Shown: positions 26,840 through 34,656 of the stretch, piece by piece
Layout: each line of letters opens with the position of its first letter
Numbering within the stretch: the stretch's first letter is position 1
Source: Candidatus Woesearchaeota archaeon
GTDB taxonomy: Archaea; Nanobdellota; Nanobdellia; Woesearchaeales; GCA-2686295
NCBI GenBank assembly: GCA_013202845.1
Contig: JABMPT010000001.1
Location: forward strand, 148,389-212,388
Direction of reading: 5' to 3'
DNA: 64,000 nucleotides
Notes under the pieces: generated by a model
What the model was told of the DNA's origin: nothing
Seen by the model: the letters and a program-made list of their open reading frames with translations, nothing else
The model's database searches: none
Translations under genes and position numbers: made by a program

Positions 26840-28771
26840 ATGTGTGGAATTATAGGTGTATTTGGAAGAGAGAATTCTTTGAAAGTAGATTTTGTTTCAG
26901 ATTGTAATATATATAACTGGAAAGAGTTAAACAAGAAGTATCGCTTCGAAGCAGAAAACGACTCTGAATTATTATTTAACTTGCTGCAAAAAGAAGGACT
27001 TAAAGCTTTGGATGAACTTGACGGTGTTTATGCCTTTGCTTTTCGTTCAAAAAACAAATTATTGATTGCAAGAGATATTGTCGGTGTCAAACCTGTTTGG
27101 TATAATCACTCAGATGGTTTCTGCTTTGCATCAGAGAAAAAAGAACTTGAGAAATTAGGCATTATAAATATTAATGAGTTGAACCCTAGAGAAATTATAG
27201 AGTATGATTTGGATAAAGACAGGTTAAAGTTTATTGAAAGAGAATTTTTCTCAATAAAACCTGAGCATAAAGAAATTATAGAGATATTATCCAGAAAACT
27301 TGAATTGAAAATAAAAGAAGCGATTTCTAAAAGGATCCCCAAGAGAAAGTTTGGAATATTATTCTCTGGCGGAATTGATTCAACTGTTTTAGCTTTGCTC
27401 ATGAAAAAATTCAAGCAGGATTTCACTTGCTACACAGCTGCATTGGATGATCCTAATCTGAAAGAGCCACAGGACTTGACTTATGCAAAGAAAGTTGCAA
27501 AAGATTTAGGGTTGAAACTTAGAGTCATAAAGATAAAGCTTTCAGATGTTGAGAAATACCTGAAAAAGATTGTTCCATTAATAGAGGATCCTAATGTTGT
27601 AAAGGTCGGTGTTGCTCTGACTTTATATGTGGCATGTGAAAAAGCAATGAAAGACGGCTGCAAAGTCATATTCTCAGGACTTGGAAGTGAGGAAATATTT
27701 GCTGGCTATCAAAGACATAAGGAATCCATCAATGTGAACAATGAATGCGTTTCTGGTCTATTAAAAATGTATGAAAGGGATTTGTACAGGGACGACGTGG
27801 TCACAATGTATAATAAATTAGAGTTGAGAGTTCCTTTTTTGGATAAGACCTTGGTTGATTATTCCTTGAAGATTCCTGGAAAGTATAAATTAGTATATGG
27901 TCATGAGAAGTATATTTTAAGACTTGTTGCAAAGAACTTTGGATTAAAAGATGAATTTGCAATGAGAAAAAAGAAAGCGGCGCAGTATGGTTCTAATTTT
28001 CATAAAGCAATACAGAAATTAACAAATAAAAATAAGTTTAAGAGGAAATCAGAGTATCTAAAGACTTTCTACCCAACACACAATGTTAAACTTGGAGCTC
28101 TAATAAGTTCAGGAAAAGATAGTGTTTACGCAATGTACACTATGATGAAGCAGAATTATTTAGTTGAATGTATGATAACTTTGGAAAGCAAGAACTTGGA
28201 TTCCTACATGTTTCACACTCCGACGATAGAACTAGTTAAATTACAATCAGAAGCAACAGGGATTCCTTTGGTAACATATACAACCAAAGGCGAAAAAGAG
28301 AAAGAACTAGATGATTTGAAAGCAGCTATAAAGAAAGCAAAAGAAAAGCATAAGATTGAAGGTATTATCACAGGGGCATTGTTTTCAAACTATCAACGGA
28401 AACGTATTGAAAAAATAGCTGATTCATTATCGTTAAAGATATTCAATCCTTTATGGCACATCAACCAAGAAACAGAGATGAGAGAAATAGTTAGAGAAGG
28501 ATTCACTTTCATAATGAGCAAGGTTGCTGCAGATGGTTTGAACAAGTCTTGGTTGAACAAGTCAATCACAAACAAGGAAATAGATGATTTGGTCAAACTG
28601 AGCGAGAAGATAGGCATGAACATCGCTGGCGAAGGCGGAGAGTTTGAAACTTTAGTCTTGGATGGGCCAATATTCAACAAGAAAATAAATATAAAAAAGT
28701 CAAGAATCATGGAAGAAGATGAGAATACAGCAACATTAATGATTGAAAAAGCTGAATTATTAGAGAAATAA
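26840..28771 (+). CDS. Fusion of asparagine synthetase-like (GATase II + PP-loop) and diphthine-ammonia ligase (Dph6)
   Basis: A 643-aa three-part protein. Residues 1-120 are a class II glutamine amidotransferase starting MCGIIGVFG (Cys2 nucleophile), but about 45 residues usually lying between this and IYNWKEL are missing, including the expected Arg; the NGE triplet is replaced. Residues 165-400 are an AsnB PP-loop domain (FSGGIDSTV, FSGLGSEEIFAGY, ELRVPFLD). Residues 415-643 are a complete Dph6-like PP-loop domain (SSGKDSVYAMY, SYMFHTP, GALFSNYQRKRIEK, GEGGEFETLVLDGP). Dph6 amidates diphthine on EF2 using ammonia, so the AsnB part could deliver ammonia from glutamine, or the protein may make asparagine as well. 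I see no sign that it is two genes. Confidence 0.85.
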   Translation: MCGIIGVFGRENSLKVDFVSDCNIYNWKELNKKYRFEAENDSELLFNLLQKEGLKALDELDGVYAFAFRSKNKLLIARDIVGVKPVWYNHSDGFCFASEKKELEKLGIININELNPREIIEYDLDKDRLKFIEREFFSIKPEHKEIIEILSRKLELKIKEAISKRIPKRKFGILFSGGIDSTVLALLMKKFKQDFTCYTAALDDPNLKEPQDLTYAKKVAKDLGLKLRVIKIKLSDVEKYLKKIVPLIEDPNVVKVGVALTLYVACEKAMKDGCKVIFSGLGSEEIFAGYQRHKESINVNNECVSGLLKMYERDLYRDDVVTMYNKLELRVPFLDKTLVDYSLKIPGKYKLVYGHEKYILRLVAKNFGLKDEFAMRKKKAAQYGSNFHKAIQKLTNKNKFKRKSEYLKTFYPTHNVKLGALISSGKDSVYAMYTMMKQNYLVECMITLESKNLDSYMFHTPTIELVKLQSEATGIPLVTYTTKGEKEKELDDLKAAIKKAKEKHKIEGIITGALFSNYQRKRIEKIADSLSLKIFNPLWHINQETEMREIVREGFTFIMSKVAADGLNKSWLNKSITNKEIDDLVKLSEKIGMNIAGEGGEFETLVLDGPIFNKKINIKKSRIMEEDENTATLMIEKAELLEK

Positions 28772-28779
28772 ATTTGAAA

Positions 28780-29343
28780 TTATTCAACCAGATATCTTTT
28801 TATTGGGACTTCTGTTTCATCAAATTCCTTTACTGGAATAGTATTAGGATCTGATAATAATTCTTCAATTCGATTTTTTAGTGTTTCTGTGTTTTGATTA
28901 TCTGTTGATTCAACAGGTTTACCAATATCAATGAATTGAGTTCCTCCTTCGTCGACTTGGACTTCATATACAAGTCTTACACCTAATTCTTCTTTTTCAT
29001 TTGCAAACAATTCATAAACAAATAGTGATTCGCCATTTTCTTTTTTTTGGAAGTAAAAAGCCTCTATGTCTACATAGTCTGAATCGGGATCATAAACTCC
29101 GTTCTGGTTGCAATCTGTAACAGATATCCCAACTTGTCCTATTTTACCACCATCTTCAGTTCTTAGAGAAACATATACTTTTGATTTTTGTTCAGAAGAA
29201 TCTTTGCTCACTGGATTTTGGAGGGCTAATTGTATGTATTTGTTTGTAGAATTTCCAAGAGTTAACTCTTCAAGTCCCTGAGCTATGACGTTTGAGTTCA
29301 TAACTGTTGTTAATATCAAAATGCTGGTCAAAGTTTTTAACAT
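28780..29343 (-). CDS. Secreted protein with a calcium-loop-like motif
   Basis: A 187-aa protein with a signal peptide (about 1-21, ending VIAQ). The mature chain has a Ser/Glu-rich stretch, then VTDCNQNGVYDPDSDYVD, an Asp-rich loop like those of EF-hand or dockerin calcium sites. A helical C-terminus ends in a charged segment. No enzyme family recognised. It is convergent with the fusion gene at 26840 and divergent to MscS. Confidence 0.65.
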   Translation of the reverse strand: MLKTLTSILILTTVMNSNVIAQGLEELTLGNSTNKYIQLALQNPVSKDSSEQKSKVYVSLRTEDGGKIGQVGISVTDCNQNGVYDPDSDYVDIEAFYFQKKENGESLFVYELFANEKEELGVRLVYEVQVDEGGTQFIDIGKPVESTDNQNTETLKNRIEELLSDPNTIPVKEFDETEVPIKRYLVE

Positions 29344-29454
29344 TTTACTGTTGTTTGTTAAGAGAGGTATTTAAATGTTTCGTTTTTAACTACTGTTAAG
29401 TGGTTATCTATTCTCTTCGCAAGATTTATATAACTCCTTCTATTATTAGGGTCT

Positions 29455-30012
29455 ATGGCATTAACAGATTCACTGGTGCAATTAAGCCAGATATTTGTGG
29501 AAAATAAGGTTCTGGTTAAATTAGTCACAGCTATAATAATACTATTAATTGGTTTCATAATCGGAAGGATCGTAGGACAGATAATCCTGAAGCTTCTAAA
29601 AGAGATAGAGTTTGACAAGACAATAAAGAAAGCTACCGGTTATCAGCATGCTCTTTCAAAGAAAATATCAAAGATTGTTTCATACTTAATCTATTTCATG
29701 GCTGTACTAATGGCTTTGGAAAGCATAGGATTAACACCTTTTGTGCTGAACATGATAATGTTCATTGTTTTAGTAATAGTTGCTATCTCTATTTTATTAG
29801 CAATAAAGGACTTTGTTCCAAATTTCATAGCAGGTTATTCTGTTAGGAGAAAAGGATTATTCAGAGTTGGCAGTAAGATAAAGGTTGGCAATGTGGAAGG
29901 CAAAATAATCAAGATAAGTCTTTTGGATACACATGTGGAAACAACAAAGAAAGACTTGATGGTAGTTCCTAATTCTTATTTCATAAAGAACTTAGTGGTA
30001 AAGAAAAAATAA
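29455..30012 (+). CDS. Small MscS-type mechanosensitive channel
   Basis: A 185-aa membrane protein with three predicted helices (18-45, 75-95, 100-125). The third (VAISILLAIKDFVPNFIAGY) corresponds to the MscS pore helix. The start of the beta domain follows (FRVGSKIKVGNVEGKIIKI) with VVPNSYFIKN (family (V/I)PN). The large C-terminal cage domain is missing, as in minimal archaeal members. It would act as an osmotic safety valve. GATTTATATAAC about 27 nt before the ATG. Confidence 0.85.
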   Translation: MALTDSLVQLSQIFVENKVLVKLVTAIIILLIGFIIGRIVGQIILKLLKEIEFDKTIKKATGYQHALSKKISKIVSYLIYFMAVLMALESIGLTPFVLNMIMFIVLVIVAISILLAIKDFVPNFIAGYSVRRKGLFRVGSKIKVGNVEGKIIKISLLDTHVETTKKDLMVVPNSYFIKNLVVKKK

Positions 30013-30252
30013 TTATTGCAATTTTTCTAACATGCTTGCAATTCCCCATATCTGGGTTCTGATGAATGTCGGCAAGTTTATGTCGCTAGATATCTCGTCC
30101 AACTCGTTCAAAGACTTGTTTACTTTCAAAGACATATCTGCATCTCCCTTCAAGTAAGTTACCATGTTAGAAACCTTTAGTTTTATGTTTTTTGGTAGAG
30201 AGATATCCTGTTCAAGATCTTTCAAAGCACTGATTACTTCTTTTAACTCCAT
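30013..30252 (-). CDS. UPF0147 family protein
   Basis: A 79-aa helical protein. LEQDISLPKNIK and SDINLPTFIRTQIW match the two repeated helical halves of the archaeal UPF0147 family, of unknown function. It is the last gene of the rpl37ae-rpoP-pcc1-pfdB operon, 6 nt after pfdB, and its linkage to prefoldin is a common archaeal arrangement. Its stop abuts the stop of convergent mscS. Confidence 0.85.
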   Translation of the reverse strand: MELKEVISALKDLEQDISLPKNIKLKVSNMVTYLKGDADMSLKVNKSLNELDEISSDINLPTFIRTQIWGIASMLEKLQ

Positions 30253-30258
30253 TCTTAA

Positions 30259-30591
30259 TCACTTTTTATTTTTACCAATCTCGTCCATCACTTCTTTTTG
30301 AAGCTTATCGGCATTTTCACGCATGCTCTTTTCTTGCTTGTCTATGGATTTCAACCTTAACTCAATCATCTCTTTCTTAGAATTAAGATCTTCCTCAATT
30401 TTTTTCTTGTCAGTCTTAACCATTATATTGCCGACAATCCTATGTGCTTCTTTAGAATGTGAAAGTTCTTTTAAGGCATTCTCTATTTCTACAATTTGGG
30501 ACTGGAACTGCTGTTTCTGAGATAGAAATTTTTGCATGTTCTGCTCATGCATCTGCAGTTCTGCTATTTTTTCTTCGGTTTTTGCATCCAT
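30259..30591 (-). CDS. pfdB: Prefoldin subunit beta
   Basis: A 110-aa protein with the two long coiled-coil helices flanking a short beta hairpin (VGNIMVKTDKKKIEEDL) diagnostic of prefoldin beta. Six subunits (two alpha, four beta) make a chaperone that delivers unfolded proteins to the thermosome. The ATG overlaps the end of pcc1 by about 28 nt, indicating coupled translation. Confidence 0.92.
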   Translation of the reverse strand: MDAKTEEKIAELQMHEQNMQKFLSQKQQFQSQIVEIENALKELSHSKEAHRIVGNIMVKTDKKKIEEDLNSKKEMIELRLKSIDKQEKSMRENADKLQKEVMDEIGKNKK

Positions 30592-30809
30592 TTTACTTTT
30601 TCGTAAACCGTTAAGTTTTTTGTTATTGAGTTAAGGATCGCTCTCAAAGCAGTTGAATCCTCGGCAGTTATCTTGAATTCCAGCTTGTTACCTTTTTTCT
30701 GTAATTTGTAAAAAGCGCGTTTGTTTAGGAATTCTTTAGTCTCAGGCTCAAATAACTTTGAAATATTCTTCGCATCACCCTCGACTGAAATTTTAGCAGA
30801 GTATTTCAT
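30564..30809 (-). CDS. KEOPS complex subunit Pcc1
   Basis: An 81-aa alpha/beta protein. AKISVEGDAKNISKLFEPE and DSTALRAILNSITKNLTVYE match Pcc1, the dimerising subunit of KEOPS, which makes t6A on tRNAs decoding ANN. It overlaps rpoP by ATGA and pfdB by 28 nt. Confidence 0.87.
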   Translation of the reverse strand: MKYSAKISVEGDAKNISKLFEPETKEFLNKRAFYKLQKKGNKLEFKITAEDSTALRAILNSITKNLTVYEKVKWMQKPKKK

Positions 30810-30943
30810 CTCGCCTTGACTTTAGTATTAGTAGTCCTCTCCTTGAAAATGATTTTTGAACCGCAGTAGAGACATCTAACTCTCTTCCTAATCTGGGTGT
30901 CAGATATTGCTTTATTACATGAAAAACATTTGTATGCGCTCAT
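30806..30943 (-). CDS. rpoP: DNA-directed RNA polymerase subunit P
   Basis: Only 45 aa, so absent from the ORF track. CFSCNKAI and RCLYCGSKIIFKERT give the single zinc ribbon (C-x2-C...C-x2-C) and the basic strand of archaeal RpoP/eukaryotic Rpb12, which anchors the Rpo3-Rpo10-Rpo11 side of RNA polymerase. The ATG overlaps the rpl37ae stop (ATGA) and its own TGA overlaps the pcc1 ATG in the same way. Confidence 0.93.
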   Translation of the reverse strand: MSAYKCFSCNKAISDTQIRKRVRCLYCGSKIIFKERTTNTKVKAR

Positions 30944-31191
30944 TCTTCCTCTACCTCTACCCTAATAGTTGCTGGCTTGGCAACTGTGTAAGCCTTGCTT
31001 GTGAACTTTGAATTGCATTTACCGCATTTCCAAATGCCAATAGCTTCTCTCCTGACTTGTTCATAATTACAGTATGGACATTTATGCTTTTTCCTCTGCT
31101 GAGCCTCGATAGCTCCGTATCTGTCTCTAAGTCTCTTTCCATACCTTGAACCGAATCTCTTCACAGAGCCATAAGTTGCTTTTTTAGCCAT
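30940..31191 (-). CDS. rpl37ae: 50S ribosomal protein L37Ae
   Basis: An 83-aa basic protein. GSRYGKRLRDR, then a C-x2-C...C-x2-C zinc ribbon (CPYCNYEQV, WKCGKCNS) and AYTVAKPAT are the L37Ae (eL43) signatures. It is the first gene of a five-gene operon. CTTTTATAAATAG upstream is the likely TATA box, and repeat A starts right there. Confidence 0.95.
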   Translation of the reverse strand: MAKKATYGSVKRFGSRYGKRLRDRYGAIEAQQRKKHKCPYCNYEQVRREAIGIWKCGKCNSKFTSKAYTVAKPATIRVEVEEE

Positions 31192-31212
31192 TTTGTGTTG
31201 AAATTATAAACT

Positions 31213-31287
31213 ATTTATAAAAGTTACTAAAACTGGAAGTTTTAGAACTTCAAAAAGCTTTTTTGTGCTTTTTGTAAGTTATGATAA
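31213..31287. repeat. Two-hairpin structured repeat, copy A
   Basis: TTTATAAAAGTTACTAAAA is followed by a hairpin (CTAAAACT/AGTTTTAG, 3-nt loop) and a second one (CAAAAAGC/GCTTTTTG). A copy about 75 percent similar lies at 39123, with both stems kept through compensatory changes. It overlaps the rpl37ae promoter on the other strand. Confidence 0.6.
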
Positions 31288-31358
31288 AACAAGAGGATAA
31301 TTAGAATTATTATGAAAAGCAATAGCAGAACCTTATATTAAAAAATAATTAAAAATAA

Positions 31359-31436
31359 TTGCCTTTTTCTGAAGCCTCTTTTTCTCCTCTATAAAAGGCA
31401 AGCTTCTGACGCCATGTGACGCCTCATCGCGTCAGA
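31359..31436. other. 533-nt intergenic region: two perfect inverted repeats, no convincing gene
   Basis: Between rpl37ae and the secretome operon (31192-31724) I find no credible protein gene; the longest start-to-stop runs are 25 codons or fewer. It holds repeat A and two adjacent inverted repeats, TTGCCTTTT/AAAAGGCAA (31359-31401) and TCTGACGC/GCGTCAGA (31405-31436). Together they could fold into a double hairpin, perhaps a small RNA or a bidirectional terminator. Confidence 0.45.
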
Positions 31437-31724
31437 CACTTATTTTCCTTCTATCTTTCTAGACTCTTTTGTGTGTTTTGAGAATGAGCTGGAAGAATGC
31501 AGAGTTACGAGAAGGGAGGCGTTGATTTTTAAGAAGATGTACTTAACAAAAAAAGGAAGGATTGTTTGCTGGTGGCATAAAAAAATAAGGCGTTTGACTA
31601 TCTCATTTCCTTAAAGTTTATCCCAAACATAAAAAGTTTGTTCGAAAATCTTCCGAAGCAATCGGAAAATCAATAGGAAACTTTAAATAGAACAATCCAA
31701 ATAAAGTTTTTAGTAACTTAAATC

Positions 31725-32597
31725 TTGGGGGTGAAGGTTACGAGAAAAATACTATTTTGTATTTTAAGTTTATTTCTAATTAGTATTAATGTATCTTTAG
31801 CTTTAAATGAATCTCTGGATGAACAAAACAGAGAACGAGACATCAGATTAGGAGCTGAATTCATTGGAGAATATAAATTTGTTGAACCTCCAGATATAAA
31901 TCAAAGACTTGGAAGTTATACTGATAAACTCATGCGTTGTCCTGACGACTTAAGTCGAACATCAATAAGAAATAAAATTAATCAAGTTATGTTCGCAGAT
32001 AGATTTGCTGACAAGGAAGTTGATGCAATGATACTTCAATGTGAAGCTGAAGAACGTTTTAGTGTTCCTGCAACCCTTATGGAATCTGAGATTGAGGATT
32101 GCATGAATCATCTTCTTACATTGTTAGCAGAGATAGATACTTCAAACTATCGATCAAATGATATGTTATATGAATGTATAAAAAGGCAATATTTTGAAAA
32201 ACAAGTCAGAGAAAATCTTATTTCTGGATTCAAAGAAAACAACATTAGTGATGGGATAAGAATAAGAGATGATGTTATCCTTAATAAGTTTTCAGTTAAA
32301 AGAAGTTCTTCTGTTGTAACATGCGATGATGAAGAATGCGGAGAATCTGTTTCTATTGAAGTAGCTGACTTACCAGAAGGGTATATGTGTGAGGCAACAT
32401 CAAAAGAATGTAATGTTGAATTCAGCAAATTAAGAAATGAATCTGTGAATGAATCAGACTTAAACGCATTATTAGATAATGCAAAAACTTTTCATAAAAT
32501 AAATTCACAACCTCAAGTAACAAAAACTGTTCCTGAAGCTCGATCAAGATTTTTAAGTTTATTGAGCATTTTGAAGAATTTATTCGGATTTGGATAG
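31725..32597 (+). CDS. Secreted protein of unknown function (first gene of secretome operon)
   Basis: A 290-aa protein beginning with TTG at 31725, or GTG at 31731; both give a signal peptide (ILFCILSLFLISINVSLA). TTTAAATAG lies about 35 nt upstream. The mature protein is mostly helical and charged, with cysteines at CPDD, CEAEE, CMNH, CIKR and a cluster near CDDEECGE. No family recognised. It is followed after 24 nt by the Cys-rich gene at 32622 and heads a tightly packed run of five exported proteins. Confidence 0.7.
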   Translation: MGVKVTRKILFCILSLFLISINVSLALNESLDEQNRERDIRLGAEFIGEYKFVEPPDINQRLGSYTDKLMRCPDDLSRTSIRNKINQVMFADRFADKEVDAMILQCEAEERFSVPATLMESEIEDCMNHLLTLLAEIDTSNYRSNDMLYECIKRQYFEKQVRENLISGFKENNISDGIRIRDDVILNKFSVKRSSSVVTCDDEECGESVSIEVADLPEGYMCEATSKECNVEFSKLRNESVNESDLNALLDNAKTFHKINSQPQVTKTVPEARSRFLSLLSILKNLFGFG

Positions 32598-32621
32598 TTA
32601 AATTAAAGGGGATATAAGCTT

Positions 32622-34223
32622 ATGAAAGCAATAAAATTATTTTTGTTTATCATTATTTTTTTATTCAATATATCTATAATTTCTGCTTGGGCTTGTTTTG
32701 ATTGTGGTTCTTGTGGCACTGGATGTGATGGTGCTTATGTTTCTATATATGATGCTTGGCCTGGACTTTACCATGTAGGAAGTGGTAACTATGATGGACT
32801 TATTTGGGGAGGTCAATATGGTGATGTAGGACTGTATGGTGAAGATTATAGTTCAATGGTCACTTGTTATGATTGGGAAGATGATAATTCTATGGATGAC
32901 TGCTTTGGTGCATCTAATCAAGATTTATTAGATTGTAGAGATGCTTCATCTGTTTTAGATAATTGGTGTGATACTACTGTTACCTGTTATGGAGCCAATG
33001 CGAATGCTGACCATGAACTTGATACTGGAAGCGATGGTGATAAATGGGGTCCTCAATATGTAGTTATTCAATATTATCATAGCTGCTCTGACCCAGATTA
33101 TGATTGGTATAGAGTAAGATTCCCGTATTATGTTCTTTACCAACATAAATACGATTGCGATTCCACACCTGAAACTGATTATGAAGGAAATTATAATTCT
33201 TGGTTAAATGTTAAATCTAATATTGGTTTGTGCACCGGATTAGAGGAATGTGATGAGAATCATGATGATGATATTTCAACCACTTATAACGAAGTTATAG
33301 ATAGCCCTTGTAGAACAAAGAACGAGAATAGCTGTAGTGTTGTTGATGATTGTTTAAGTGACAACTGTGCTAGTGGAACTTGTAAACCAGCAACAGAAAC
33401 TTCCTGCACTGATAGCACAGATAATGATGGTGATGGAAAAATAGATTGTGATGATTCTGATTGCGAAGGAGAAACAGGACCTGGTGGTAAGATATGTTGT
33501 AATGACGGAGCTTACAACTGTGGAACTTGTAAGTATTGCAGTAGTGATTTGTGTGAGAGCAGAGCTCTTGGTTATGTTTGTAATTCCAACCTTTATTGTT
33601 CAGACTATCCTGGTGGAGATAATTCTTACAACACAGGAAGTACTAGAAAAATTCCAAGCCAGGGAAAATGTGATTCAAGCCAAAACTGCGATTATTCTTC
33701 AACAAGTCCTGTATGTGACTATGCTGAAGGTGTAAGTCAAGAGGGTACAGGAGATACTATTTGTCAAGATGGTCCTTCAACTTGCAGTGACACTTGTTCC
33801 GATAGTATAGATAACGATGCTAATGGTTGTACAGACTCAAACGATTACCAGTGTGGCGGAACAGAATCTGATTGTGAGAACAGTGTAGACGATGATTGCG
33901 ATGGAGATACGGACGAAGCAGATGATGATTGTGCTACTGAAATAGCCGATTTAGAGATACTAGAAATTATCCCAATACAAGTTGTTCCATATGTTGACAT
34001 GGTGAAAGACAAAAGTGGATATGTAAAAGTAGTTGCTGTTAATAATGGCCCAATAACTCCAGTTGATGGAACGGTTTCAGTCAAGTTTAATGGAAACAGT
34101 CTCTCATCTGAAACTCCAACTAGACCTATGACTCTTGATAAGAATGTGAGTTTTTACTTTAATTTCACACCGAACGTTACAGGTACTGATTTGGTTATTA
34201 ATGCAACAATAGAGGTTAGTTAA
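32622..34223 (+). CDS. Secreted Cys-rich protein with Asp-rich modules and a CARDB-like C-terminus
   Basis: A 533-aa protein with a signal peptide (about 1-22, ending IISA), then a Cys/Gly/Tyr-rich region opening WACFDCGSCGTGCDG. Residues 250-460 carry modules such as DNDGDGKIDCDDSDC like those of the lipoprotein at 3556. Residues about 440-533 are a beta sandwich of the CARDB/Ig kind (VDMVKDKSGYVKVVAVNNG). AAGGGG precedes the ATG. Probably surface-attached or released. No membrane anchor seen. Confidence 0.72.
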   Translation: MKAIKLFLFIIIFLFNISIISAWACFDCGSCGTGCDGAYVSIYDAWPGLYHVGSGNYDGLIWGGQYGDVGLYGEDYSSMVTCYDWEDDNSMDDCFGASNQDLLDCRDASSVLDNWCDTTVTCYGANANADHELDTGSDGDKWGPQYVVIQYYHSCSDPDYDWYRVRFPYYVLYQHKYDCDSTPETDYEGNYNSWLNVKSNIGLCTGLEECDENHDDDISTTYNEVIDSPCRTKNENSCSVVDDCLSDNCASGTCKPATETSCTDSTDNDGDGKIDCDDSDCEGETGPGGKICCNDGAYNCGTCKYCSSDLCESRALGYVCNSNLYCSDYPGGDNSYNTGSTRKIPSQGKCDSSQNCDYSSTSPVCDYAEGVSQEGTGDTICQDGPSTCSDTCSDSIDNDANGCTDSNDYQCGGTESDCENSVDDDCDGDTDEADDDCATEIADLEILEIIPIQVVPYVDMVKDKSGYVKVVAVNNGPITPVDGTVSVKFNGNSLSSETPTRPMTLDKNVSFYFNFTPNVTGTDLVINATIEVS

Positions 34224-34224
34224 A

Positions 34225-34656
34225 ATGAGAACAATATTATTCCAAACAAAGCTTTTTCTCATAATAATTATTCTGTTGCCTATTTTAATTTCTTGTTCCT
34301 TGAACAAAAGCGAACTATTAATGACCTACTCAAATTGGAATTTCGATCTAAACATTGGTGAAGTGAGAGAAGTGTGTTTGGAAAGAGATAGTTGCAAATC
34401 CTGTTACGATGAATATAGAAATTTATTATCTTACGATGACAGATGCTGCAATGAGTTTGGGTGTGTAACTCCTTGTGGGCCATTTCCAGAAATTGAAAAG
34501 GAAAATGCTGAAGCGGATTTAATCTTGTGTGTTTGTGAAACAAACAATAATGACACTACAGTCATCAAACATTTGCTATTTGAACTTAATATCACTGATA
34601 GGAGTCTTTTTAAGAATAATGACTCATGCAAACCTGAAAAAAAGTATGCCATATGA
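34225..34656 (+). CDS. Small Cys-rich lipoprotein
   Basis: A 143-aa protein with a signal peptide ending LPILISC, a probable lipobox. The mature part has ten or so cysteines (CKSCYDEY, RCCNEFGCVTPC, LCVC), probably disulphide-bonded. It starts 1 nt after the previous stop and its stop overlaps the next start (ATGA), so it belongs to the same operon. No family recognised. Confidence 0.65.
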   Translation: MRTILFQTKLFLIIIILLPILISCSLNKSELLMTYSNWNFDLNIGEVREVCLERDSCKSCYDEYRNLLSYDDRCCNEFGCVTPCGPFPEIEKENAEADLILCVCETNNNDTTVIKHLLFELNITDRSLFKNNDSCKPEKKYAI

